From positions 124,001-188,000 of the forward strand of contig CAZTXB010000001.1 in assembly GCA_964617955.1 (NCBI GenBank): a stretch of 64,000 bases of DNA, in the 5' to 3' direction. The notes under the pieces are model-generated. The model saw only the letters and a program-made list of their open reading frames with translations, made no database searches and was not told the DNA's origin. Position 1 is the first letter of the stretch, and every line of letters begins with the position of its first letter. The stretch comes from JABWCE01 sp964617955. GTDB taxonomy: Bacteria > Bacteroidota > Bacteroidia > NS11-12g > UBA9320. The position numbers and the translations under genes are program-made. Shown one piece after another: positions 54,139 through 63,156 of this stretch.

Positions 54139-57100
54139 CTATGAATGTTTAGCGGTTGATTTATGATTATCTTCTACATTTCGTATTTTGGTCATATAAA
54201 CCACTGATGGCTTAATTCCCACTTCTTCTAACATATGATACGAACGCTCGTTTTTGTACAATTTTGAAATTTCACTGTTTGGATCGTTCATGTCTCCAAA
54301 CACAATAGCGTTTGAAGGACAGGCACTCATGCAGGCAGTTTTGATGTCGCCATCTTTCAATTTTCTGTCTTCACGTTTGGCTGATAGTTTGCCGGCCTGA
54401 ATGCGCTGAACACAGAAACTGCATTTTTCCATCACACCTCGGGTTCTTACCGTTACATCAGGGTTAATCACCATTTTACCTAAATCGTTATTGAAATGAT
54501 AGTCGAACTTGTCGTTGTCATTATAACGGAACCAATTGAATCGGCGAACCTTGTATGGGCAGTTGTTACCACAGTACTTGGTTCCGATGCAACGGTTGTA
54601 GGTCATTTGATTCAAACCTTCGGTGCTATGGGTGGTTGCCAATACCGGGCATACTGTTTCGCAAGGCGCATGAGCACAATGCTGACACATCACCGGTGCG
54701 TGAACCACACGAATGTGATCGTATAATTCGGCGCCTTCCTTGTTTATTTTTTTCTCTTCGGTTAAATAAGCATCTGGAGTATAAAAGCTGTAATATCTGT
54801 CAATGCGTATCCAATGCATCTCGCGGCGAAGTCTGATTTCGTCTCTTCCTACTACCGGAACATTGTTCTCAATAGAGCAACTTACCACACAGGCTCCACA
54901 ACCTGTGCAGGCATTTAAATCAATGGCCATGCCCCACTTATGCCCTGATGAATAATCGTACTCTTCCCAAAGAGAAACAAGATCCAGCTTGTGCTCATTG
55001 CGAACATAAGGGTTCTTCTTAAACTCTTCTAAGGAAGCTTCACGAACGTAATCTCTTCCTTCTATTGTGTGATGCGTTTGGGTTTGGGCTAATTTATAAG
55101 TATCACCTGTGGCTTCGATACTCACCCCTACACTCGTATAGGTGGTGGTGCCATTGCTCAGCTTTAAAAAAGGGTAAGCATTTTTTCCAAGATCTTTTCC
55201 CACCTTACCCGATTGGGTTCTTCCGTAACCCAGGGCGATGGCATAGGTTCCCGATGCCTGTCCGGGCTGAATTAATACCGGAATATTTTCAATTTTGTAA
55301 GATCCTGAACTTACATTGACCAAATCGTCCTGTTTAAGTCCTTTTTTATCGGCCTCTGTCTTTGAGATGGAAATGTAATTGTCGTAGCAAACTTTAGATA
55401 CGGGATCCGGCAATTCTTGTACCCATGGATTGTTTGCTGCCGACCCGTCTCTTACGCCTATTTTTTGGTATACAATAAGTTCTGCCTCGTCGCTCTTTGG
55501 CATTGAAGCAACAATGGCTGTAGCCACATCGTTCAAATTGCTGTTAAAAGATGGTGAGGTTACGATTGAAGCTGGTTTTACCAGTACCCCATCGTGTATA
55601 GACTGGTTCCAGAGATTGGCATCAGCCGACCAGTTGGACTTAATATAGTTGTATGCATTAGCTTCTGCCGCTGTTGCACCGCTCCAGAGCAATATAGACT
55701 CAATGGCTTGACGTGTATTGAAAACCGGGGTAATGGTTGGCTGTGTGAAAGAGTATAAACCGGCTTTGGGTTCTGAATCGCCCCAGCTTTCAAGATAGTG
55801 GTGATCAGGACATACATATCCTGCCATATCTGAAGTTTCGTCTTTTTGCTCTGCAGTTGAAACGACCAACTTGGCTTTTTTCAAGCCTTGGCTCAGTTTA
55901 GCAGAATTATAGTAGGAATAAACCGGATTGCAATTCAAAAATATAACCCCCTGAACGGAACCGGAATTTAAATCCGCTACAAATTTTTCAAAATCTGCTT
56001 CAATAAACTTAGACTGGTTTGAATAATTGTCTAAATCGATGGTTACCCCATAGTTCCCAAGCAAGGTGTTGATGCCGTTCACCAAAACCTGGTTAGCCAT
56101 GGAATTGGATTTGGAAACTACCAAAGATTTTCCCTTGGCGGCGAATAATTCTTTGGCAGCATTCTTGATAGCGTTACCGGCCAATTCCGCATTTTGGGCA
56201 ACAGGCAATTGCGCAGTTCCGTTAAGTTTTGAAATTTCGTTGTAGAGCGATATTAAATAAATACCCTCTTTCGAATCACGCATTGGGATTCTCACATCGG
56301 CATTGGTACCGGTTAAAGAGAGCGTGGATTCAAATTGGTAATGCTTTGATAGCTTGCCATCTTTCGGGTTCCTGTTTTTGGCCCATTGCTTGGTATATTC
56401 AACGGGAGAAATCCAGGTGCCAAGAAAATCGGCCCCAAAGGAAACAATTACATCGGCTGCGTGAAAATTGTAAGAAGGAATAACCTTTCTTCCAAAGGAC
56501 TGCTCGTTGGCCAATAAAATTCCCGAGTAAGAAACCGGATCGTAGATTACCACTTCCGTTCCTGGATATTTGGCCTTAAAAGTATCAATTGCTTTGCTAA
56601 AGGAAGGACTGGTAGAGGTTCCTGTTATGATTCTGATACCTGCATTAGCTGCAGATATGGCACTTAATTTATTGATTATTTCTTTGTCAAGCTTCGACCA
56701 ATCCTGCTCTTCATTTCCATTTTTTAATGGATTGGCGAGACGGTTTACGTCGTATAACGACAAGATACTCGCTTGACCGGTGGCACACAAAGCCCCTTGT
56801 GAAATAGGAGACATTTCGTTTCCATCCAGCTTAATGGGTCTTCCTTCGCGGGTTTTTACCAAAACACCGCAACCGGTATTGCAGCCTCCACAAGTTGAGG
56901 CATAGTAATTGGCGTTGCCGGGAGTTACATTTTGAGGTTTTACCACATAAGGAATGGCATATTTAACAGGAGCCTTTTGGCAGGCTGCCAAGGCAACGGC
57001 TGAAACACTGAATCCAAAATATTTCAGAAAATCCCTTCGGTTTGAAGAAAGATCAAAGTCTGCAGAATTTAGAGCCTCTTCTAATGGCAAGGCCTCGTGA

Positions 57101-57183
57101 AACTCATTTCCACGGGTTTGCTCAAATTCTGGTAAGCGCTCGGCTTCTTCAATTCCTTTCCAATATTGATTTTTTAATTCCAT
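54139..57183 (-). CDS. actB: ACIII subunit ActB (iron-sulfur protein with molybdopterin-type domain)
   Basis: 1014 residues. A Tat-like signal is internal, SNRRDFLKYFGFSVSAVALAAC with Arg49-Arg50 and a lipobox-like Cys68, preceded by the ACIII-specific N-terminal helix (NQYWKGIEEAERLPEFE). Residues ~75-720 match the molybdopterin oxidoreductase fold but are expected to lack the cofactor in ACIII. Residues ~750-960 carry four Cys groups for Fe-S clusters (CTGCGACVVSC; CQHCAHAPCETVCP; CIGTKYCGNNCP; CSFC with CMSACP). It receives electrons from the quinol and passes them to the haems. Confidence 0.93.
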   Translation of the reverse strand: MELKNQYWKGIEEAERLPEFEQTRGNEFHEALPLEEALNSADFDLSSNRRDFLKYFGFSVSAVALAACQKAPVKYAIPYVVKPQNVTPGNANYYASTCGGCNTGCGVLVKTREGRPIKLDGNEMSPISQGALCATGQASILSLYDVNRLANPLKNGNEEQDWSKLDKEIINKLSAISAANAGIRIITGTSTSPSFSKAIDTFKAKYPGTEVVIYDPVSYSGILLANEQSFGRKVIPSYNFHAADVIVSFGADFLGTWISPVEYTKQWAKNRNPKDGKLSKHYQFESTLSLTGTNADVRIPMRDSKEGIYLISLYNEISKLNGTAQLPVAQNAELAGNAIKNAAKELFAAKGKSLVVSKSNSMANQVLVNGINTLLGNYGVTIDLDNYSNQSKFIEADFEKFVADLNSGSVQGVIFLNCNPVYSYYNSAKLSQGLKKAKLVVSTAEQKDETSDMAGYVCPDHHYLESWGDSEPKAGLYSFTQPTITPVFNTRQAIESILLWSGATAAEANAYNYIKSNWSADANLWNQSIHDGVLVKPASIVTSPSFNSNLNDVATAIVASMPKSDEAELIVYQKIGVRDGSAANNPWVQELPDPVSKVCYDNYISISKTEADKKGLKQDDLVNVSSGSYKIENIPVLIQPGQASGTYAIALGYGRTQSGKVGKDLGKNAYPFLKLSNGTTTYTSVGVSIEATGDTYKLAQTQTHHTIEGRDYVREASLEEFKKNPYVRNEHKLDLVSLWEEYDYSSGHKWGMAIDLNACTGCGACVVSCSIENNVPVVGRDEIRLRREMHWIRIDRYYSFYTPDAYLTEEKKINKEGAELYDHIRVVHAPVMCQHCAHAPCETVCPVLATTHSTEGLNQMTYNRCIGTKYCGNNCPYKVRRFNWFRYNDNDKFDYHFNNDLGKMVINPDVTVRTRGVMEKCSFCVQRIQAGKLSAKREDRKLKDGDIKTACMSACPSNAIVFGDMNDPNSEISKLYKNERSYHMLEEVGIKPSVVYMTKIRNVEDNHKSTAKHS

Positions 57184-57200
57184 TTAATACAATCTTAAAT

Positions 57201-58160
57201 TTAATAATGACATTTACCGCATTCTAAACCTCCGTTTTCGGCAACGGTGTAAACGCTCTTACCTTCTATTTTTAAACGTTTGTGCAAATCTTTATAGTAA
57301 TCATTGCCGGCCAAATCAATGGCACGCTCCTTGTGACAATTGATACACCAGTCCATTTGCAACGAAGAAAACTGGGCAACTTTGTCCATTTCCTGTATAG
57401 GCCCGTGGCAGGTTTGGCATTCTACTTTTCCTGCAACCACATGCTGTGAGTGGTTAAAATAGGCAAGGTCCGGTAAATTATGTATTCGAACCCATTCTAT
57501 AGGTTTTTGTTTATAACCGGGAATGTAGGCATTGTTTTCTGCGTCCCACCCAATGGCTTTGTAAATTTTATCGATCTCGGGAGAAACTTTGCCATCGTAC
57601 CTGTCGCGAAGGGTTATATACTTATGACAGTTCATACAGGTATTGGCTGAAGGAATACTGGCCTGTTTGCTCTTTTCAGCTGTAGAATGGCAATACTTAC
57701 AGTCGATTTGAAGTTTGCCTGCATGCAATTTATGTGAATAATTAATAGGCTGTGTAGGTGAATATCCTTTTTGAACCCCTACTTCATTCATTCCAAATTT
57801 ATAGGCCTGTACAAAAGCGATAAGACCAAAGATGGTACCTATCAACAAGGCGCTTACCGTTGGGTTTTGTGTCCTAAGCCATGGCTTAACCACTCTTTCA
57901 TAGGCCGACAACTCGCGCCCGCCGGGAGTTTGCTCATCAATCAGCTTGTCGAGGTGACTTTTTACGCGGTATAAAAAGTAAGCTATAACTAAAAAGAGAA
58001 GACACAACAGCATGACAATCACAAAAGTGGTGTCTGTGTAAAACAAACTTGGCTTTTGCTCTGAAACTGCCGAGGCATCCTGTGCTAAAACTACAGCAGA
58101 AGAGCTCAGACCTAGAAACAGAGTGCTAAACTTTCTACTGCTATTGATATATTTAAACAT
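57201..58160 (-). CDS. actA: ACIII subunit ActA (pentahaem cytochrome c)
   Basis: 319 residues from ATG 58160. The frame opens at 58208, but that start lies upstream of the -7 box 58188-58195, which would be inside the coding part. After the signal and membrane helix there are five haem motifs: CKYCH, CMNCH, CQTCH, CINCH and CGKCH (near residues 155, 175, 248, 273, 315). It is the first gene of actABCDEF and the electron-transfer arm of ACIII. Gap to actB: 17 bases. Confidence 0.93.
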   Translation of the reverse strand: MFKYINSSRKFSTLFLGLSSSAVVLAQDASAVSEQKPSLFYTDTTFVIVMLLCLLFLVIAYFLYRVKSHLDKLIDEQTPGGRELSAYERVVKPWLRTQNPTVSALLIGTIFGLIAFVQAYKFGMNEVGVQKGYSPTQPINYSHKLHAGKLQIDCKYCHSTAEKSKQASIPSANTCMNCHKYITLRDRYDGKVSPEIDKIYKAIGWDAENNAYIPGYKQKPIEWVRIHNLPDLAYFNHSQHVVAGKVECQTCHGPIQEMDKVAQFSSLQMDWCINCHKERAIDLAGNDYYKDLHKRLKIEGKSVYTVAENGGLECGKCHY

Positions 58161-58187
58161 ACGCGGTACTACCTGATTTTTCGGCTG

Positions 58188-58195
58188 CAAATATA
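58188..58195 (-). promoter_or_regulatory. -7 promoter box TATATTTG for the ACIII operon
   Basis: Minus-strand TAnnTTTG followed by C, 27 bases before the actA ATG at 58160; the first open start at 58208 would be upstream of the transcription start. Confidence 0.55.
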
Positions 58196-58208
58196 AGGGA
58201 GTAAACAA

Positions 58209-58653
58209 TTGTCGGCTGACTAAATTTTACACAAATCCATCAATTTAGAATTTATCTAAATAGAAATTAAATTGCTATTTTTCAATTACTTAAATCCAAT
58301 GAAGCCTGTCCATTTTTTTATCGTCTCTGTGTTCAAAAATATATTTCCATCAATCAAAATGTTAAAAGTCACCTCGCAACTCCTGTATACATTTTTTTTC
58401 CTGCTCCTTGTTTCACCCTTCATAGCTTCAAATAGCCTATTGGACTGCCTCCTGTTATACTTTTATATTTTTTATTAGTCAGTTTCAATTTAACTGGATA
58501 GATTTTAAGCAGTTAGCATGATGGAAAGCAAGCATCCGGGTACTGTTAAACAAAGGAAATTACTTAAATTTTCTGGGATAATCCCAGCATATGAATTCGT
58601 CACAAATTGAACTTTGTTTAAAAGTTGTGCTTAAATTACAATGCCCTTGCGGT
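58209..58653. other. Gene-free divergent region between actA and the lysozyme-like gene
   Basis: About 445 bases. A 68-codon hydrophobic frame (58272-58478) has no support and is probably chance in T-rich DNA. A small perfect hairpin CTGGGA-taa-TCCCAG (58574-58589) has no T-run and could be an operator or nothing. No RNA gene recognised. Confidence 0.4.
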
Positions 58654-58661
58654 TAACTTTG
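58654..58661 (+). promoter_or_regulatory. -7 promoter box TAACTTTG
   Basis: TAnnTTTG match 23 bases before ATG 58685; the upstream reading-frame opening at 58625 lies before it. Confidence 0.45.
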
Positions 58662-58684
58662 AATTTCATTTAAATCCAATCGAT

Positions 58685-59182
58685 ATGCCTAAAGTTAAAC
58701 ATAGCTTACTTATCATTTTGCTAATGCTCATGTTTTCAGCAGATTCAAAAGGCCAACCCAAACCCAAAACAAAATCTCAAATACAAGCATTCAGCGACAG
58801 TGTTTGTCTTTCGGCTGGTGTTCCTCCAGGGCTAATCAGGGATATTGGCAACAACGAAACCGGCTGGAGATACATACGCGATTTTAGCGGAGGTACGGCG
58901 CATGGCGACCTGCAAATCGTTGACAACACCTTTTGGCATTGGTATAAGCGCCTGGGCTTGAAAGGTGGAAAAACCAGAGAAAATTATCTGATTGTCGGCA
59001 TTTACTACATCAAGTTTTTATACAAAACTTATGGAAGCTGGGAAAAAGCGCGCTATGCGTATGCTAGAGGACATTGGAAAGACCCCTCAAAATGGACGGC
59101 GCTCGAGAAGAAATTTATGGGAAAAATTGATTGGGAAAAATACGATAAGCCTCCTGTTCAGACTGACGACTCTATCCCTTAA
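58685..59182 (+). CDS. Exported lysozyme-like (transglycosylase SLT type) protein
   Basis: 165 residues from ATG 58685. The signal peptide ends SKGQ. The remaining ~140 residues follow the lysozyme-like pattern: LIRDIGNNETGWRYI with the likely catalytic Glu, AHGDLQIVDNTFWHWY, ENYLIVGIYYIKFLYKTYGSWEKARYAYARG. It is a small goose-type/SLT fold, so it may cut peptidoglycan in the periplasm. The -7 box at 58654-58661 supports this start over the longer frame from 58625. Confidence 0.75.
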   Translation: MPKVKHSLLIILLMLMFSADSKGQPKPKTKSQIQAFSDSVCLSAGVPPGLIRDIGNNETGWRYIRDFSGGTAHGDLQIVDNTFWHWYKRLGLKGGKTRENYLIVGIYYIKFLYKTYGSWEKARYAYARGHWKDPSKWTALEKKFMGKIDWEKYDKPPVQTDDSIP

Positions 59183-59265
59183 CTGTTCTGCCAATACAGC
59201 AATTTAGCTTAATTTTTCATTCCTCATGAAGCTGTTTTCTGTATTCCCATCATCAAAAATTCAGT

Positions 59266-59273
59266 TATTTTTG
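59266..59273 (+). promoter_or_regulatory. -7 promoter box TATTTTTG for recN
   Basis: TAnnTTTG followed by C, five bases before the recN ATG at 59279. Confidence 0.5.
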
Positions 59274-59278
59274 CATCC

Positions 59279-60937
59279 ATGCTAAACGAGCTAAGGGTTA
59301 GAAATTACGCACTCATTAAGGATTTAATTTTTAAGCCCGGCTCTGGATTTAATATTATAACGGGGGAAACCGGAGCCGGAAAGTCGATTATGCTCGGCGC
59401 ACTCGGCATGATTTTAGGCGACCGCATCGACTCATTTGCCGTTGCCCAGAACGAAGAAAGGTGCGTGGTTGAGGCCAATTTTAAAATTGCCGATTACCAT
59501 TTGCAATCCTGGTTTGAATCACAAGATTTAGAGTATTCTGATGAACTCATCGTGCGAAGAGAAATATCGGTGAGCGGAAAATCCAGAGCTTTCATTAACG
59601 ATTCACCGGCACAGCTAGGACAATTGAAAGAGCTGGGACAATTCCTCATCGATATACACTCCCAGCACGACAACTTGCACCTGTTTAAGAAGGCCTTTCA
59701 ATTTAAGGTGCTCGACAGTTTTTCGAATACCACGGCCGAATTTTTATCCTTTAGGAACCAATTCGATAGGCTGAATAAACTGAAAGAAGCGCATGCCAGA
59801 TTGGTCGACCAGGACCAGAAACTGGCTGAGGACAAGGAATACAAAAGGTATTTGCTCGACGAACTCCAGGCCGCTCAGCTTATTGAAGGCGAAGAGGACA
59901 GTTTGACAGAAGAATATTCAGCCCTAAGCTATGCCGATCAAAACAGCCAACTGCTAAGTACCATTAAGCATCAACTCTCTCATTCGGAAGCTGGAGTAAG
60001 TGATCAATTGGCCATCATAAAAAACAGTATGGGTCAAATTGCAAAAAATGATGTGCGATTTGATGAGGTATCGAAAAGGATAAACGAATTGTATTTTTCT
60101 CTCAAAGACCTGGTTTCGGAAATTGACAGACTGGAGATGGTTATCGAATCAAATCCTGAGCGTTTGGAGCATATTAATAACCGATTATCCCTGCTTCATC
60201 AACTTGCGACCAAACATAAGACAAGCGCTTTAATTGAAAAGAAAAAAGCCTTAGAAAAGGAATTGGAACACTATGGAGGAACTGAGGCTGAGCTTAAAAA
60301 TCTGGAGACACAAATTAAAAACTCAGAACTGGAATGCCTAGCCTTGGCAAAATATGTGTCTGAACAAAGAATTAAGCATTCACAAATTCTAGAAAAAAAA
60401 GTAAATGAGCTCATCATACCTCTCGGAATGCCTGACTCTCAGGTTAAAATTGAGTTAAGTTCTGCTCCTGACGAGCCCCTTTCGGTTTATGGAATTGACG
60501 ATTGTAATTTTTTATTCTCTCCGGCCAAAGGCAAATCCTTCAACCCGATTCAAAATATGGCTTCAGGCGGAGAAATATCAAGGATTATGTTGGTGCTTAA
60601 ATCAATCCTGGCTAACAAAAATGTAATGCCCACCATCATTTTTGATGAAGTGGATGCAGGCATTTCAGGCGATGTTGCCATCAAAATGAGTGATATGCTT
60701 GCTGCAATGTCCAATGGTATTCAGCTCATTTGCATCACCCATTTGCCACAAATCGCTTCCAAAGCCCACAAACATTTTTATGTATATAAATTAAATGAGC
60801 AAGGCGAAACCTCTTCAAAAATCAGAGAGCTTGAACCCAATGAGCGACTTGAGGAAATTGCCGAAATGATGGGTGGAAAAAATTATGGAAGTTCAATTCT
60901 GGAAGGCGCTCGACAGCTATTAAACCGCGAGGTTTGA
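59279..60937 (+). CDS. recN: DNA repair ATPase RecN
   Basis: 552 residues, SMC-like. Walker A ITGETGAGKS near residue 30; an N-terminal head segment ending in DIHSQHDNLH; a coiled coil (~160-370); then ASGGEISRIML (signature) and IIFDEVDAGISGDVA (Walker B) in the C-terminal head, with ICITHLPQIASKA as the switch. It acts on double-strand breaks with RecA. Length is normal. Here it is alone, not following porD as in many relatives. Confidence 0.95.
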   Translation: MLNELRVRNYALIKDLIFKPGSGFNIITGETGAGKSIMLGALGMILGDRIDSFAVAQNEERCVVEANFKIADYHLQSWFESQDLEYSDELIVRREISVSGKSRAFINDSPAQLGQLKELGQFLIDIHSQHDNLHLFKKAFQFKVLDSFSNTTAEFLSFRNQFDRLNKLKEAHARLVDQDQKLAEDKEYKRYLLDELQAAQLIEGEEDSLTEEYSALSYADQNSQLLSTIKHQLSHSEAGVSDQLAIIKNSMGQIAKNDVRFDEVSKRINELYFSLKDLVSEIDRLEMVIESNPERLEHINNRLSLLHQLATKHKTSALIEKKKALEKELEHYGGTEAELKNLETQIKNSELECLALAKYVSEQRIKHSQILEKKVNELIIPLGMPDSQVKIELSSAPDEPLSVYGIDDCNFLFSPAKGKSFNPIQNMASGGEISRIMLVLKSILANKNVMPTIIFDEVDAGISGDVAIKMSDMLAAMSNGIQLICITHLPQIASKAHKHFYVYKLNEQGETSSKIRELEPNERLEEIAEMMGGKNYGSSILEGARQLLNREV

Positions 60938-61024
60938 TCATCCTATTATGGTAAAAATTGAAGCTTTAATTTTTAAGAATTTCAAAATGACTTATTATTG
61001 CAACTTATTACCGTCACAGAAAGT

Positions 61025-63148
61025 ATGTATCAAAAAGTTATCATAAAATTAACCCCTGCATGGATTTTATGCCTGGGAATCCTTTTCAATTCAGCCATCA
61101 TAAAAGCGCAGGGGCCTCCCTGCGGCACGGATTCCTATTTAGCTGAAATTTTAAAAACCAACCCCGAATATTTAAAATCGCTTACCGAATACAAAGAACA
61201 TTTATCCCATTTGACTCCATCCGAAACTTTGAATAAAAAAGGAGCCTTGAGAACCATCCCTGTTGTTTTTCATGTGATTCATACTTATGGAGATGAAAAC
61301 ATATCAAAGGAACAAATTGACGATCAAATGAAAATCTTAAACGAGGCCTATCAAAGGCTTCATGCAGATACAACCAGCACACGTACCCTATTTAAAGGCG
61401 TTGCGGCAAAAATGGATATTGAGTTTAAACTGGCGCGAGTCGACCCTTCAGGGAATTGCACCGAAGGGGTTACAAGAACCTTTTCTTATTTAACAGACGG
61501 TGGTGACGAAGCAGTAAAAAACCTGGTGAGATGGGATTATAGAAAATATCTTAACATTTGGGTGGTAAAATACATCGCCAGAGACGCCACCCCTACCTCC
61601 TACGTTCTTGGTTATGCCACTTTGCCAACAGCTACCAATTCAACCACCGACGGAATCGTTATCTTGTCGAGATATGTAGGGAATATAGGTACCGGCGCCG
61701 GCAATGGAAACAAAGGCCGAGTTTTGGTTCACGAAGCCGGACATTGGTTGGGTTTGTTTCATCCTTTTCAAGGAGGTTGTGGAGGAAGTTGCAACAGCAG
61801 CGGCGATTATGTTTGCGATACTCCTCCGGTAGAAGATGCAAGCTATGGTTGCCCTACCACAAATAATACTTGTATTAATGATTTTCCGGATCAGGTGGAT
61901 ATGGTGGAGAATTTCATGGATTACGCCAACGGAAGTTGCCAGAATATGTTTACCAAAGGTCAGAAGGCAGTGGTAGACTACGCTTTGGGGAGAGCCCCCC
62001 GCTCAAGCAATATAACCACCGCCAACTTGACCAGTACAGGTGTTTTTACAGCCCCAACCTGTAGACCAACGGCTGACTTTTATACGACCAACAATGTGTT
62101 GACCATTTGCCAGGGAGGAACTGTCAATTTTGAGGACTTTACTTACAACGGAGCAGCAATTACTTATGAGTGGAGTTTTGATGGCGGAAGCCCATCTACT
62201 TCTGCCCAAGCGGCTCCTGCCATCGTTTACAACACACCGGGAACCTATAAGGTGAGCCTTAAGGTTTCAAATTCTCTTGGAAACAGCACTAAAGTAGCTG
62301 ATAAAATGATTCAAGTTATTCCCACTGAATCGGCAAATAAAACCCCTGTATCGGAAGGATTTGAAAGTACTCAGGTGCTCATAAGCAGTTGGAAGGTATG
62401 GGAAAACGGGCAATACGGCTGGAAACGAACCACAACAAACAAATATGAAGGCACTGCCGGCATGGTAGCGGTAATTGATGATGGCACAGCTTCCAATTCA
62501 ACCTACAGTTTAGTTTCGGCTCCTTACGATATCAGCAGCATAAAAGGGCGTTTGCCTAAACTCCGATTTAGGGTTGCCTACAGACCTGCCATGAGCGGAA
62601 GCACCGAAATTTTAACCGTTTTTGTCTCTTCTGATTGTGGGCAGAGTTGGAAAGCTTTGAAAGCTTATGCCAATGCAAACGGATTGGGTGTAGATAAGGT
62701 AGTACAGGCCAATTGGTCGCCGGCTTCACCATCCGACTGGATTGAACAGACGCTTGATCTGCTCAACTATGAAGGCTCCAAAAACCTCATGTTTAAATTT
62801 GAAGCGCGAAGCCGAAGCGGAAATAGTATATTTCTCGACAACGTAAATATACAAGCCGATTTGGCCGGAAATGGTAAATTGCTTAATCCAAATGGCTTAT
62901 CTATTCAGGTAATTCCAAATCCTTCTCACGGCATTGCACAAATCGATGTGAAGTCTGACGGCAGAACCTTGAACAGAATAAGCATTGTGAATTCCAAAGG
63001 ACAAGTGATTGAAGATGCCACGTCGGAAATCAAATCAAAAATAGATTCCTACAGTTGGAAGACCGGACCTCTTGACCCCGGTGTTTACTTTGTCCATGTT
63101 GTTATCGATGGGCAATTGTTGGTAAAGAAATTTGTCGTAATTCCTTAA
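61025..63148 (+). CDS. Secreted M43-type metalloprotease with PKD and T9SS domains
   Basis: 707 residues from ATG 61025, which yields a signal peptide ending IKAQ. The frame opens at a TTG (60998) that lies in a promoter-like TATTATTG. The pappalysin-type protease has the zinc site HEAGHWLGLFH at His236, Glu237, His240, His246 and a Met-turn (MDYANGSCQNMF). A PKD module (~390-435, WSFDGGSPST), a jelly-roll-like domain (~450-610) and a T9SS sorting domain (from PNPSHGIAQ) follow. It resembles cytophagalysin-type secreted proteases. Confidence 0.9.
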   Translation: MYQKVIIKLTPAWILCLGILFNSAIIKAQGPPCGTDSYLAEILKTNPEYLKSLTEYKEHLSHLTPSETLNKKGALRTIPVVFHVIHTYGDENISKEQIDDQMKILNEAYQRLHADTTSTRTLFKGVAAKMDIEFKLARVDPSGNCTEGVTRTFSYLTDGGDEAVKNLVRWDYRKYLNIWVVKYIARDATPTSYVLGYATLPTATNSTTDGIVILSRYVGNIGTGAGNGNKGRVLVHEAGHWLGLFHPFQGGCGGSCNSSGDYVCDTPPVEDASYGCPTTNNTCINDFPDQVDMVENFMDYANGSCQNMFTKGQKAVVDYALGRAPRSSNITTANLTSTGVFTAPTCRPTADFYTTNNVLTICQGGTVNFEDFTYNGAAITYEWSFDGGSPSTSAQAAPAIVYNTPGTYKVSLKVSNSLGNSTKVADKMIQVIPTESANKTPVSEGFESTQVLISSWKVWENGQYGWKRTTTNKYEGTAGMVAVIDDGTASNSTYSLVSAPYDISSIKGRLPKLRFRVAYRPAMSGSTEILTVFVSSDCGQSWKALKAYANANGLGVDKVVQANWSPASPSDWIEQTLDLLNYEGSKNLMFKFEARSRSGNSIFLDNVNIQADLAGNGKLLNPNGLSIQVIPNPSHGIAQIDVKSDGRTLNRISIVNSKGQVIEDATSEIKSKIDSYSWKTGPLDPGVYFVHVVIDGQLLVKKFVVIP

Positions 63149-63156
63149 TTGAATAA

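Noticed and set aside
58272..58478. A small hydrophobic plus-strand frame (68 codons)
   Set aside because: Caused by T-rich DNA; no promoter box or recognisable domain.
58574..58589. The CTGGGA-taa-TCCCAG hairpin as a terminator
   Set aside because: No T-run on either strand and no gene ending there.
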